A DNA stretch of 64,000 nt from contig NZ_JFJY01000003.1 of the NCBI RefSeq assembly GCF_002115785.1, positions 248,001-312,000 of the forward strand. The letters run 5' to 3'. A model generated the notes under the pieces. It worked only from the letters and a program-made list of their open reading frames with translations, was not told the origin of the DNA and did no database searches. Numbering within the stretch: the stretch's first letter is position 1; every line of letters starts with the position of its first letter. The position numbers and the translations under genes were made by a program. Origin of the DNA: Thalassospira sp. MCCC 1A03138 (GTDB lineage: Bacteria > Pseudomonadota > Alphaproteobacteria > Rhodospirillales > Thalassospiraceae). Shown piece after piece: positions 39,372 to 48,556 of this stretch.

Positions 39372-40343
39372 TTACGGCTTTCGGTTCACCGCATGGATAT
39401 TCAGCATTTCCCAAGCAATCGTCGCACCGGCAAGCGATGTAATATCTGAAACGTCATAAGGCGGGGAAACTTCGACGACATCCGACCCTATCAGGTTGAT
39501 ACCGCCCGCAAGACCGCGCAGGATCGAAACCGCCTGATGGCTGGTCAATCCGCCCAAAACCGGCGTACCGGTACCCGGTGCATAGCACGGGTCAAGCCCG
39601 TCGATATCAAAGGTGATATAGGCGTGATTGTCGCCGACCACGTCCTTGATTTTGGCAACGATCTGATCAATTGACATCGCCTGCACATCCGGCCCGTACA
39701 GGATGTTGTATCCATGGGTCGATTCATTATGCGTGCGGATGCCGACCTGAATGGATTTCGACGCATCGACAATGCCGTTCTTCGCCGCATGCCAGAACAT
39801 GGTCCCGTGATCGATCCGATCACCATCGTCTTCCCAAGTGTCGGAATGGGCGTCGAACTGAATAAGCGAAATCCCCTTGCCGTACTTTTCAGCATGGGCC
39901 TTCAGGATCGGATAGCTGATGAAATGGTCGCCGCCGATCGTCAACATCTTTGCCCCGGAACTGACGATATCGCGTGCGTGATCCTCGATCATTTCCGGGA
40001 TTTTATGCGGATAACCGGGATCGATGACCATATCGCCATAGTCAATCACGGCCAGTTCGCCAAAGATATCGCGCCCGGACGGAAAATGTGGTGCCCATGC
40101 AAGATTGACCGAAGCACGGCGCACCCCTTGCGGACCAAGGCGCGTACCAGGACGGCTTGACGTTGCAAGATCAAAGGGAATACCGGTTACCGCAACATCA
40201 ATGCCCGTAAGATCACGGGTATATTTGCGGCGCATGAATGACAGCGCACCGGAATACATCGGCTCGCTGGTATTCTGATGCACGGATTTCGCAGTAAAAG
40301 CGTTGTCGCCGCCTTTGGTATCAATAACCCCGGTACTGCTCAT
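39372..40343 (-). CDS. speB: Agmatinase
   Basis: A 323-residue ureohydrolase that splits agmatine into putrescine and urea with a binuclear Mn site. Metal ligands are seen in TIGGDHFISYP, LIQFDAHSDTWED and TFDIDGLDPCYAPGTGTP. The SRPGTRLGPQGVRRAS segment is typical of agmatinase rather than arginase. It sits 27 bases downstream of puuC, which links agmatine-derived putrescine to the putrescine degradation genes next door. Confidence 0.94.
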   Translation of the reverse strand: MSSTGVIDTKGGDNAFTAKSVHQNTSEPMYSGALSFMRRKYTRDLTGIDVAVTGIPFDLATSSRPGTRLGPQGVRRASVNLAWAPHFPSGRDIFGELAVIDYGDMVIDPGYPHKIPEMIEDHARDIVSSGAKMLTIGGDHFISYPILKAHAEKYGKGISLIQFDAHSDTWEDDGDRIDHGTMFWHAAKNGIVDASKSIQVGIRTHNESTHGYNILYGPDVQAMSIDQIVAKIKDVVGDNHAYITFDIDGLDPCYAPGTGTPVLGGLTSHQAVSILRGLAGGINLIGSDVVEVSPPYDVSDITSLAGATIAWEMLNIHAVNRKP

Positions 40344-40370
40344 AATTCGTCCCCTTGTCCTTTCCGAACC

Positions 40371-41876
40371 TCAGACGTCGCCCAGTGCAATCCAGGTCGA
40401 CTTGATTTCACAATATTTGTCCATCGCATGCAGCGAACGGTCGCGACCGGTGCCCGATTGCTTGTAACCGCCAAACGGCATGGTTATGGATCCACCGTCC
40501 CAGCAATTGACCCAGACAAGACCGGCACGCAGCTTTTTAGCCGCCAGATGGGCCTTGTTGATATCGCGCGTCCATACGGCTGCGGCAAGTCCATATGGCG
40601 TATCATTCGCCGTCTGAACAGCCTCTTTCCAATCCTTGACCGAAATCACCGACAAAACCGGGCCAAAGATTTCTTCCTTGGCGATTGTCATGTCGTTTTT
40701 GACCGCGTCAAAAACGGTCGGCTCGACATAATATCCACCGGACTCGGTACGTGCGCGCTTGCCACCCGTGCAAAGTTTTGCCCCTTCTGCCGCCCCCTTC
40801 TCGATATAGCCCAGAACGCGGTTCATCTGATTTTCATCGACAATCGCGCCCATCTGACTGTTCGGGTCCAGGGGGTCACCCGGCTGCATTTTGCGGCCTG
40901 CTGCTACCACTTTCTCGATGAACTCATCCTTGATGCTTTCTTCGACAATCAGGCGCGAACCGGCTGTGCAAACTTCGCCCTGGTTATAGAAAATGCCGCC
41001 TGCTGCGGCTTCTGCTGCCGCGTCCATATCGGGGCAATCGGCCAGAACGATATTGGGGCTTTTGCCACCGCATTCCAGCCAGACGCGTTTCATGTTCGAC
41101 TGACCGGAATATTGCAGGAACAGTTTGCCCACCTCGCCCGACCCGGTAAAGGTCACGCAATCGACATCCGGATGCAGGCCAAGTGCCTTGCCCGCCGTCG
41201 GGCCAAAGCCCGGCAGAACGTTCAGAACACCAGCCGGAATGCCCGCCTCGACCGCCAGCTCCCCAACACGGATCGCGGTCAGTGGCGACTGTTCGGCAGG
41301 TTTGAGAATGATCGAGTTCCCCATCGCCAATGCCGGGCCAAGCTTCCAAACCGCCATCATCAGCGGGAAGTTCCATGGCACGACTGCCGCTACGACGCCC
41401 AGCGGTTCACGCGTGATCATGCCGATTGCGCGCGCTTCGCCAGGTGAAATTTCGTCATAAATCTTATCAATCGCCTCGGCATACCAGCGAATGCATTTAT
41501 AGGACAACGGGATGTCATCACCGGCTGCCAAGCTGATGGGCTTACCCATATCAAGACTTTCAAGCAGCGCCAGTTCGGCAGCATGCTTTTCCATCAGATC
41601 GGCAAACTTCATCATCACGGCCTTGCGCTTGCCCGGCGATGCTTCCGACCAGCTGCCTTTTTCAAAGACCGCACGGGCCGATGCCACCGCGCGATTGACG
41701 TCTTCACCGTCGCATTCGGCGACCTTGGTCAAAATCTTGCCGTCGCGCGGGCTGATGCAATCAAACGTTTTACCCGATGCCGCATCGACATAAGTCCCAT
41801 TGATAAAGGCCTTGTTACGGATCGTCAGGCTGGCGGCCTGTGCGCTCAGCTGTTCGAAATTCAACTGGTTTGTCAT
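40371..41876 (-). CDS. puuC: Gamma-glutamyl-gamma-aminobutyraldehyde dehydrogenase
   Basis: A 501-residue NAD(P)-dependent aldehyde dehydrogenase. The catalytic Cys is in FYNQGEVCTAGSRL, the Glu in VWLECGGKSPN, and the coenzyme motif TFTGSGEVGK. High similarity to PuuC (SPGEARAIGMITREPLGVVAAVVPWNFP, ending DKYCEIKSTWIAL) and location beside puuR, puuA and speB point to oxidation of the glutamylated aldehyde from putrescine. Other aliphatic aldehydes are possible substrates. Followed by speB. Confidence 0.92.
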   Translation of the reverse strand: MTNQLNFEQLSAQAASLTIRNKAFINGTYVDAASGKTFDCISPRDGKILTKVAECDGEDVNRAVASARAVFEKGSWSEASPGKRKAVMMKFADLMEKHAAELALLESLDMGKPISLAAGDDIPLSYKCIRWYAEAIDKIYDEISPGEARAIGMITREPLGVVAAVVPWNFPLMMAVWKLGPALAMGNSIILKPAEQSPLTAIRVGELAVEAGIPAGVLNVLPGFGPTAGKALGLHPDVDCVTFTGSGEVGKLFLQYSGQSNMKRVWLECGGKSPNIVLADCPDMDAAAEAAAGGIFYNQGEVCTAGSRLIVEESIKDEFIEKVVAAGRKMQPGDPLDPNSQMGAIVDENQMNRVLGYIEKGAAEGAKLCTGGKRARTESGGYYVEPTVFDAVKNDMTIAKEEIFGPVLSVISVKDWKEAVQTANDTPYGLAAAVWTRDINKAHLAAKKLRAGLVWVNCWDGGSITMPFGGYKQSGTGRDRSLHAMDKYCEIKSTWIALGDV

Positions 41877-41945
41877 CGGAAATCCTCCTGACGGGTCGCG
41901 CGTTCTGTTTGTTCCGCGCGATATTCAAACATGATGATTGTGCAA

Positions 41946-42494
41946 TCAGTATGACGGCGGTGTTGCGGCACTGACGACTTCGCATTCCGTGTCACCAGCA
42001 TTTCGGAACCGGTGCGGGATTTCGGCATTGAAATAATATGCATCCCCGGGTCCCAGAACACGAACACGTTCGCCCACTGTAACTTCAAGCTTGCCACGAA
42101 CAACAACACCGGCTTCCTCGCCCTTCTGGACGATCAGATTGTCGCCGGTGTCACCGCCGGGCGGATAAATTTCATGAAGGACGCGCAGATTGCGGTCCTT
42201 GCGTGTTGCGCCGACAAGACGCATCGACATGGTGCCATCGGAAAGTTCGACGAGATCTTCCTTGCGAAAGAAAATCTCTTCGCCGTTTTCCAGATCAATC
42301 GTAAAGAAGTTGATCAGGCTCATGGGGATACCCGCCAGAACCTTGGCCAGACTATCAACCGACGGGCTGACCCGGTTCTGTTCAATCGTCGATATCGTGC
42401 TGTTGGTGACACCGGCGCGGCGCGCCAGTTCACGCTGGGATAGCCCGTACATGGTACGTACTGCTTTCAGGCGATCCCCAACCTTTTGTGACAT
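41946..42494 (-). CDS. puuR: HTH-cupin repressor PuuR
   Basis: A 182-residue two-domain regulator. The XRE-type helix-turn-helix is VGDRLKAVRTMYGLSQRELA and onward through TNSTISTIEQNRVSPS. The C-terminal cupin holds EEAGVVVRGKLEVTVGERVRVLGPGDAYYFNAEIPHRF. This matches PuuR, the putrescine-sensing repressor. The frame is open 13 codons further; AGGGAAG precedes the MSQKVGDRLK ATG. It lies between puuA and puuC on the same strand. Confidence 0.92.
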   Translation of the reverse strand: MSQKVGDRLKAVRTMYGLSQRELARRAGVTNSTISTIEQNRVSPSVDSLAKVLAGIPMSLINFFTIDLENGEEIFFRKEDLVELSDGTMSMRLVGATRKDRNLRVLHEIYPPGGDTGDNLIVQKGEEAGVVVRGKLEVTVGERVRVLGPGDAYYFNAEIPHRFRNAGDTECEVVSAATPPSY

Positions 42495-42548
42495 CCGGTC
42501 TCTTCCCTGTCGGCCGCTCTTGTCGGCGACCATTTTGCAAAAGTGGCG

Positions 42549-43931
42549 TTATACCGCGTCAAGATACCAACGGTACTCAAGCGGCGTGACCTCGGAAAAG
42601 AATTCGTCATATTCGGAACGTCGGCAGATATCGAAAACCTCGACAAACCGCTCGCCCAGATAGTCCTTGACGATGTCACCTTCGACAAATCGGTCGAGTG
42701 CCGAAATCATGCTGCGCGGCACGATCCGCCCGCCATGCTGCTCATAGCCGTTGCCGACAATCGGATCACCCGGATCAAGCTTGTTCTTCATGCCGTAATG
42801 CATGCCTGCCAAAACACAGGCCAGAACCAGATACGGGTTGGCATCCGCGCCCGACACACGATGTTCGATGCGGGCCGCTTCCGGGCCGCCTGCCGGAATG
42901 CGAAGTGCCACGGTACGGTTATTGAGCCCCCAGTTCGGAGACATCGGCGCATAGGCCTTGTTCTGGAACCGGCGATAGGAATTCGGGTTGGGCGCAAAAA
43001 TCGCCATGCTTTCAAACATTGACGCCTGCAAACCGCCAATCGCGTGCAACAGCAGGTCGGAAACATCCTCGTCCCCCTTGGGGGAAAGGACGTTCTTGCC
43101 TTCCTTGTCACGCAGGGACACATGAACATGCAATCCGTTGCCCGCCTGATCGGAATACGGCTTGGCCATGAATGTTGCGGTCACGCCGTGATCCCAGGCA
43201 ATGCCTTTGACAACGCGCTTAAGCTGCATGGCGTGATCAGCCGCCTGCATCGGGTCATTCACATGCCCCAGATTGATCTCGAACTGGCCGGGGCCTGCTT
43301 CGGCAACAATTGTATCGGCCGGAATGCCCTGACGGTTCAGTTCGGCAACCGCGTCATGAAGGACTTTTTCGAAATCCTCGATCTGTTGCAGGCCATAGAC
43401 CTGCACACCATCCGACGCGATCCCGCCGCCAAGCGGTGCGGGTGGCAAGGGTGCGGCAGTTTGTTCGTTCTGATCGGCAAGATAGAATTCAAGTTCCAGC
43501 GCCACGGTCGGATAGAAACCATCCGCTGCCAGACGATCCACAACCGCCTGCAAAACGTTGCGCGGATCGGCAAAGAATTTTGTACCGTCCAGATTATACA
43601 GGCTCATCATGACCTGGGCCAACGGCAGTTCACCATACGGAACCGCATGCAGGGTTCCCGGGATTGGCTTGGCGATATTGTCCTGATCACCACTGGACCA
43701 AAGCATGCCGGTACCTTCCGGGTTGTCGCCGGTGATATCCACCAGACACACAGAACCCGGCATATTGATGCCTTCATGGAAGCTTTTGAGAAACTTCTGC
43801 TTGCTGATTCGCTTGCCCCGGAACACCCCATTCACGTCAGGAATGAGTAATTCGACAAGTTCTATATCCGGATTTGCTTCAAAGAATCGTTGAGCTTCCG
43901 CCCTACTGTCTTCGACGAACGACTTGTTCAT
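42549..43931 (-). CDS. puuA: Gamma-glutamylputrescine synthetase
   Basis: A 460-residue glutamine-synthetase-fold ligase joining glutamate to putrescine with ATP. Features include RGKRISKQKFLKSF, ALELEFYLADQN (metal Glu), EAGPGQFEINLGH, the GNGLHVHVSLRD metal/ATP segment, and IPAGGPEAARIEHRVSGADANPYLVLA. The truncated GS core and neighbours puuR, puuC and puuB favour PuuA over true glutamine synthetase. First gene of the minus-strand puuA-R-C-speB run, divergent from the aminotransferase. Confidence 0.94.
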   Translation of the reverse strand: MNKSFVEDSRAEAQRFFEANPDIELVELLIPDVNGVFRGKRISKQKFLKSFHEGINMPGSVCLVDITGDNPEGTGMLWSSGDQDNIAKPIPGTLHAVPYGELPLAQVMMSLYNLDGTKFFADPRNVLQAVVDRLAADGFYPTVALELEFYLADQNEQTAAPLPPAPLGGGIASDGVQVYGLQQIEDFEKVLHDAVAELNRQGIPADTIVAEAGPGQFEINLGHVNDPMQAADHAMQLKRVVKGIAWDHGVTATFMAKPYSDQAGNGLHVHVSLRDKEGKNVLSPKGDEDVSDLLLHAIGGLQASMFESMAIFAPNPNSYRRFQNKAYAPMSPNWGLNNRTVALRIPAGGPEAARIEHRVSGADANPYLVLACVLAGMHYGMKNKLDPGDPIVGNGYEQHGGRIVPRSMISALDRFVEGDIVKDYLGERFVEVFDICRRSEYDEFFSEVTPLEYRWYLDAV

Positions 43932-44233
43932 CGTCTAATACTCCCAGAAAAGCCTATTTATTTCACCTTTTCATCGTGCCCCGCCCAATGATTGCGGTCA
44001 AGCCCCTCGTTCGATATATCGTGCAAATAATGCAGTGCAAAATAAATCCCTGACGCGGTTCCCATGGATATTAAGAATGGTTTGAAACAACCAGCCCATA
44101 TCAAATTTGGCTCCAGGACGACAAATTTGTTTCATAAAATTTCCCCTTGCAAAGGTGTTCAAAAAAACGAACACTTATCCGAGATGTTCAACATATCGCA
44201 CAAAACAGGCAAGTATCGCTGTCAGGAGACGTT
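43932..44233. other. Divergent puuA/spuC control region
   Basis: These 302 bases have no gene. Two exact palindromes CAAATTTG lie at 44102-44109 and 44122-44129, exactly 20 bases apart. A separate inverted repeat GTGTTC-N8-GAACAC is at 44155-44174. AGGAG precedes the aminotransferase ATG. These are candidate operators for PuuR or another regulator. Confidence 0.55.
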
Positions 44234-45604
44234 ATGAATAATTTCGACAAAACCGCCTATTGGCAGGATATCGATCAGCAGCACCATATTCATCCGTTTA
44301 CCGATACAGCGGATCTGAACAGCCGCGGCACACGCGTGATTACACGCGCCAAAGGTGTGTTCATCGAAGATTCGCACGGCAAACAATATCTGGATGGCAT
44401 GGCAGGCCTTTGGTGCGTCAATGTCGGCTATGGCCGCAAGGAACTTGCCGACGCCGCCTATAATCAGATGCTTGAACTGCCCTACTACAACAACTTCTTC
44501 CAGTGCGCGAACACGCCTGCGATCGAGCTTTCAAAGGTTCTCGCCGAAATCACGCCGGACGGATTAAACCATGTTTTTTATGCAAATTCCGGCTCGGAAG
44601 CGAACGACACGGTTGTTCGCATGGTCCGCCAGTACTGGAAGCTTAAAGGTCAGCCGGAACGCACCTTTATCATCAGCCGCAAAAACGCCTATCACGGCTC
44701 GACCATTGCCGGGGCGTCGCTTGGCGGCATGGCGGGCATGCATTCTCAGGGCGGGCCGCTTCTGCCGGATGTCGCTCATATCGATCAGCCATACTGGTAT
44801 GGTGAAGGCGGCAATCACACCCCCGAAGAATTCGGGTTGATTACGGCGCGCAAGCTCGAAGAAAAAATCGAAGAACTCGGTGCTGATCGCGTCGGTGCCT
44901 TCATTGGTGAGCCAATCCAAGGGGCCGGTGGCGTGATCATTCCGCCGTCAACCTACTGGCCGGAAATTCAACGCATCTGCAAAAAATACGATATCCTTTT
45001 GATTGCTGACGAGGTTATTTGCGGCTTTGGCCGCACTGGTAACTGGTTTGGGTCGGACACGTTCGATATCAAGCCGGACCTGATGCCGATGGCAAAGGGC
45101 ATGTCGTCGGGTTACCTTCCGATTTCGGCTGTCATGGTCGGCGAACGAGTTGCTGATGTCCTGATCAATGAATGCGGCGAGTTCACCCACGGGTTTACCT
45201 ATTCCGGCCACCCGGCAGCAGCAGCCGTGGCATTGGAAAACATCCGCATCATTCGTGATGAAAAACTGGTTGAACGTGTTCGCGATGATATCGGTCCGTA
45301 TTTTGCCGAAAAGCTCAAAACCCTAGCCGATCATCCGCTGGTCGGGGCCGTTGAAACCGTCGGCCTGATTGCCGGTATTCCGCTGGTAGAAAACAAGGCA
45401 ACGCGCAAACCGTTCGATAAACCGGGCACGGTCGGTACCATCTGCCGTGATGCCTGTGTGGAAAATGGCGTTATAATGCGGGCCTGCGGTGATCGCATGG
45501 TGGCCTCGCCGCCGCTTTGCATCACGCACGGCGAAGTTGATGAATTGGTCAAACGAGCCCGTGCCGCTTTTGATGCGACAGCCAAAAAAATCGGAAAAAT
45601 GTAA
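44234..45604 (+). CDS. spuC: Putrescine-pyruvate type aminotransferase
   Basis: A 456-residue class III PLP aminotransferase. It closely resembles Pseudomonas SpuC: HPFTDTADLNSRGTRVITRA, MAGLWCVNVGYGRKELADAA, HVFYANSGSEANDTVVRMVR, the DEVICGFGRTG motif, and the PLP Lys in LMPMAKGMSSGYLPIS. It should convert putrescine (or a related omega-amine) to an aminoaldehyde using pyruvate. The frame is open 29 codons upstream; AGGAGA precedes this ATG. Substrate inferred from neighbours. Confidence 0.92.
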   Translation: MNNFDKTAYWQDIDQQHHIHPFTDTADLNSRGTRVITRAKGVFIEDSHGKQYLDGMAGLWCVNVGYGRKELADAAYNQMLELPYYNNFFQCANTPAIELSKVLAEITPDGLNHVFYANSGSEANDTVVRMVRQYWKLKGQPERTFIISRKNAYHGSTIAGASLGGMAGMHSQGGPLLPDVAHIDQPYWYGEGGNHTPEEFGLITARKLEEKIEELGADRVGAFIGEPIQGAGGVIIPPSTYWPEIQRICKKYDILLIADEVICGFGRTGNWFGSDTFDIKPDLMPMAKGMSSGYLPISAVMVGERVADVLINECGEFTHGFTYSGHPAAAAVALENIRIIRDEKLVERVRDDIGPYFAEKLKTLADHPLVGAVETVGLIAGIPLVENKATRKPFDKPGTVGTICRDACVENGVIMRACGDRMVASPPLCITHGEVDELVKRARAAFDATAKKIGKM

Positions 45605-45631
45605 GTTCCGATTTAAATCAAGACATTACAC

Positions 45632-45667
45632 AAACACCCGGCGCGATATATCATCCGCCGGGTGTTT
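45632..45667 (+). other. Stable hairpin between spuC and the FAD oxidase
   Basis: A perfect 12-bp stem (AAACACCCGGCG with CGCCGGGTGTTT) across 12 bases, followed by ATCATTTCCC. It lies 28 bases past the spuC stop. It may act as a partial terminator or stabiliser between the two genes. Confidence 0.6.
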
Positions 45668-45719
45668 ATCATTTCCCCCCAGAACACCGCTTAGACGCGC
45701 CATCTCTAAAGAGTCCGCC

Positions 45720-47069
45720 ATGCTTAAACGCCTTTATCAACCTGCGGCCTATCAAACCAATAGCATGCCCCAAAGCTTCTGGGCTCTCAGTGCCGCCACC
45801 CTGCCCGACTGTGATCACCTCCCCGAGGATGGCACGGTCACGGCCGATGTTGCGATCATCGGTGGCGGCTATACCGGGCTGTCGGCTGCGTTGGAACTGG
45901 CCGAAAATGGTGTTGATGTTGCCGTGTTTGATGCCGGGCGTTCTGGCTGGGGCGCATCGGGGCGCAATGGCGGATTTTGCTGCATGGGCGGAAGCGGCAA
46001 AAGCTATGCCCAGCTTGCCAAGCAGTTTGGTGATAACCAAACACGCCATTTTGCCAAGCTTCAGCGTGCTGCAATCGACCTTGTCGCATCACGGCTTGAA
46101 GAGTGGAATGTTGATGCGGATCGTCATTCGGACGGCGAAGTCATACTGGCGCACAAGGCCAACCGCGTGAAAGAATTGCGTGAAGAGGCAGCCGAAAATG
46201 CCCATTTCCCCGGTATCGAAACCGAATTCCTGACGAAGGACCAGCTTTGTGAACGCGGCCTTGATGCAAGGGAAACCCATGCCGGATTGCATGTCAAACA
46301 GGGCTTTGGACTACATCCGTTAAAATATCTTGCCGGATTGCACCGCACCTGCACGACCAAAGGTGTTCGGATATTCGAACAGGCGGCCATAGAAGACCTT
46401 CAAGACACCGGGGACGGCTACATCCTGACCTGCGAAAATGTGCGAATTTCGGCGAAAAAGGTCATCGTCGCCACCAACGGCTACAGTGCCGAAAACCTGC
46501 CCGACTGGATCGGAGGGCGATTAATGCCCGTGTTTTCTGGTATTCTTGTCACACGTCCGATGAGTGATGATGAACTGGCCGCCCAAGGCTGGACCAGCGA
46601 TCTGATGGCATTTGATAGCCGCACTTTGCTGCACTATTTCCGCAAACTTCCCGACAATCGCTTCATGTTTGGTGGACGTGGCGGTATCACGGCAACCCCG
46701 ACGGCCTTTGATGCCGCAAAACGGCACCTGTTGTCGCATTTTCACCGGATGTTCCCGGCGTGGAAGGATGTTGAAATCACCCACCACTGGAATGGGCTTG
46801 CCTGTCTGTCACAGTCGTTCCGCCCCTATGTGGGACGGGTTCCAGGACATCGGGATGTCTGGACCGGGCTTGCATGGCATGGCAATGGCGTCGCACTTGG
46901 AAGTCTGGCTGGAAAAATGCTGGGTCAGCAAATCCTTGGTATCAAGGGCCCGGATGACATCGGCGCGATCATGGGTACACCGCCTGATCGTTTCCCGCTG
47001 GCACGGTTCCGCCGGATCGGTCGCAGCCTTGCCTATCGATATTATGGTTTGCGTGACGAGTTTGCGTAA
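45720..47069 (+). CDS. FAD-dependent oxidoreductase, DAO/OrdL family
   Basis: A 449-residue flavoprotein. The FAD site is ADVAIIGGGYTGLSAALELAENGVDVAVFDAG, then SGWGASGRNGGFCCMGG. The C-terminal FAD segment is DVWTGLAWHGNGVALGSLAGKML. It is a PuuB/OrdL relative that may oxidise glutamylputrescine or another amine. The upstream frame is open to 45489 inside spuC, but MLKRLYQPAAYQTNSMPQSFW is the natural start despite a weak ribosome-binding site. It follows spuC. A better PuuB match is at 48557. Confidence 0.9.
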   Translation: MLKRLYQPAAYQTNSMPQSFWALSAATLPDCDHLPEDGTVTADVAIIGGGYTGLSAALELAENGVDVAVFDAGRSGWGASGRNGGFCCMGGSGKSYAQLAKQFGDNQTRHFAKLQRAAIDLVASRLEEWNVDADRHSDGEVILAHKANRVKELREEAAENAHFPGIETEFLTKDQLCERGLDARETHAGLHVKQGFGLHPLKYLAGLHRTCTTKGVRIFEQAAIEDLQDTGDGYILTCENVRISAKKVIVATNGYSAENLPDWIGGRLMPVFSGILVTRPMSDDELAAQGWTSDLMAFDSRTLLHYFRKLPDNRFMFGGRGGITATPTAFDAAKRHLLSHFHRMFPAWKDVEITHHWNGLACLSQSFRPYVGRVPGHRDVWTGLAWHGNGVALGSLAGKMLGQQILGIKGPDDIGAIMGTPPDRFPLARFRRIGRSLAYRYYGLRDEFA

Positions 47070-47152
47070 TCGGGCGAACTGACCTATGTCATGTCACGGC
47101 TCCGGCCTTTGCGCTATTGCCCGAATCAATCCTTATCGAGCACGAGACGACC

Positions 47153-47635
47153 ATGTCAGATCAACCGACCCTTGCCGAAATCAAAGAACGCCGTGAAATC
47201 GCGACCCGGAAAATCCACGAGGAAACCGGCATTGATCACGACATGATCAAAAATATCGTGCATGGCTTTTACGCAAAAGTGCGCGATGACGCGATGCTGG
47301 GCCCGGTATTCGCGGAAAAAATTACGGATTGGGATCACCATCTGGAACGGATGTGCATGTTCTGGGCATCTGTGGCACTTGCCAGTGGTGCCTATGACGG
47401 CCGTCCGATGCAAAAGCACCTGACGCTCAGGATCGACCGGAACCATTTTGATCGCTGGCTGGAATTGTTTGCCGAAACACTTTCAGAATACTGTGAAACA
47501 GCCGCCGCGCGCCATTTCATGGAACGCGCCCTTCGGATTGCATCAAGTTTCGAAATCGGGATCGCTGCGCACAATGGTGTCATTCTGGGTAAAGGCGAAC
47601 GTTACGATCCGGTTTCGGCATGGTCCCCGAAATAG
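47153..47635 (+). CDS. Group III truncated haemoglobin
   Basis: A 160-residue 2-on-2 globin. Typical group III features are IVHGFYAKVRDDAMLGPVFAE, DWDHHLERMCMFWASVALASG, and the KHLTLRIDRNHFDRWLELF helix that supplies the proximal His. An N-terminal extension of about 20 residues is charged. The family binds haem and has been linked to NO or peroxide detoxification in microaerobic bacteria. Placement after the FAD oxidase, whose homologues may release peroxide, is suggestive only. Confidence 0.92.
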   Translation: MSDQPTLAEIKERREIATRKIHEETGIDHDMIKNIVHGFYAKVRDDAMLGPVFAEKITDWDHHLERMCMFWASVALASGAYDGRPMQKHLTLRIDRNHFDRWLELFAETLSEYCETAAARHFMERALRIASSFEIGIAAHNGVILGKGERYDPVSAWSPK

Positions 47636-47880
47636 GCCAGAATTCATAGCAATCAGCACACTGCAAAACTTTTTATCCGCTTTCTTAAGACCGACATGTT
47701 GACAACATTGTCCTGCTCCGAACAAAATATTGTTACGTGTTATTTCTAAACGGGGGCAATCTTCACGCGCACTGAACTGGCAAATCACAAGGGCTTATAT
47801 TCGCAGCCCTGCAAGATTGCTATGTGCCAGACCGATTGCAAAGTACGACGGACGAACGGACGACAGCGGAGAAAGACGAT

Positions 47881-48552
47881 ATGTGGCTTTGGATTGGCAT
47901 CGGAGCAGTCATCATTCTAGCCCTGATTACCTATACGATTTATGGCCACAAGCGTCATCTGAACCCGACAAAGGGCAAGAAAATAGACTTTTCGCAACGC
48001 CCCAACAGCGCCCTTGTCATCATTGATCTGCAAGAAGATTTTACGCTGGCCACGGGCAAAAATGCCTATGACCCGGCCATGGTCGAAAAAACGATTTCCG
48101 CAATCAATGAACTTGTTGAAATTGCCAACGAAACCGGCCAACCGGTGATCTCGGTTCGTCAGATATTCAAGGGTTGGTACATCAATCTTCTGGTGAAGCT
48201 GTTGAACAAGGGGCGCGGAAGCCCGAAATCAGCTGGCCTTGATCTTGATTCCCGCCTGAACGGTGATATCGACCACGATATCACAAAGGCCCGTGCCGAT
48301 GCCTTTACCGCACCGGAACTCGAACGCGTTCTGGAACGCCAGAAAGTCGGCAGACTGCAAATCGTCGGTCTGGATGGCAATTACTGTGTCAAAGCAACGA
48401 TGCAGGCAGCCATTAATCGCGGATATGACGTATCATTTACCGACGCAGGTATTTTAGCGGTCAATCCCGCCATCTGGCAGAAGACCAAGGCCCGCCTTGC
48501 CGCAAGTGGCGTGACGAGCGGCAGCGCACAAGCATCAGCCGAAGCATCCTGA
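47881..48552 (+). CDS. Membrane-anchored isochorismatase-like cysteine hydrolase
   Basis: A 223-residue protein with one N-terminal membrane helix (MWLWIGIGAVIILALITYTIYG), then an isochorismatase-fold domain. The catalytic triad fits Asp in LVIIDLQEDF, Lys near the middle, and Cys in GLDGNYCVKATMQAA. Most family members are soluble; the anchor is unusual. GGAGAAAG precedes this ATG, though the frame is open 19 codons earlier. The orientation puts the hydrolase on the cytoplasmic side if the positive residues after the helix stay in. Substrate (an amide or N-carbamoyl compound) unknown. Confidence 0.85.
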   Translation: MWLWIGIGAVIILALITYTIYGHKRHLNPTKGKKIDFSQRPNSALVIIDLQEDFTLATGKNAYDPAMVEKTISAINELVEIANETGQPVISVRQIFKGWYINLLVKLLNKGRGSPKSAGLDLDSRLNGDIDHDITKARADAFTAPELERVLERQKVGRLQIVGLDGNYCVKATMQAAINRGYDVSFTDAGILAVNPAIWQKTKARLAASGVTSGSAQASAEAS

Positions 48553-48556
48553 AATT

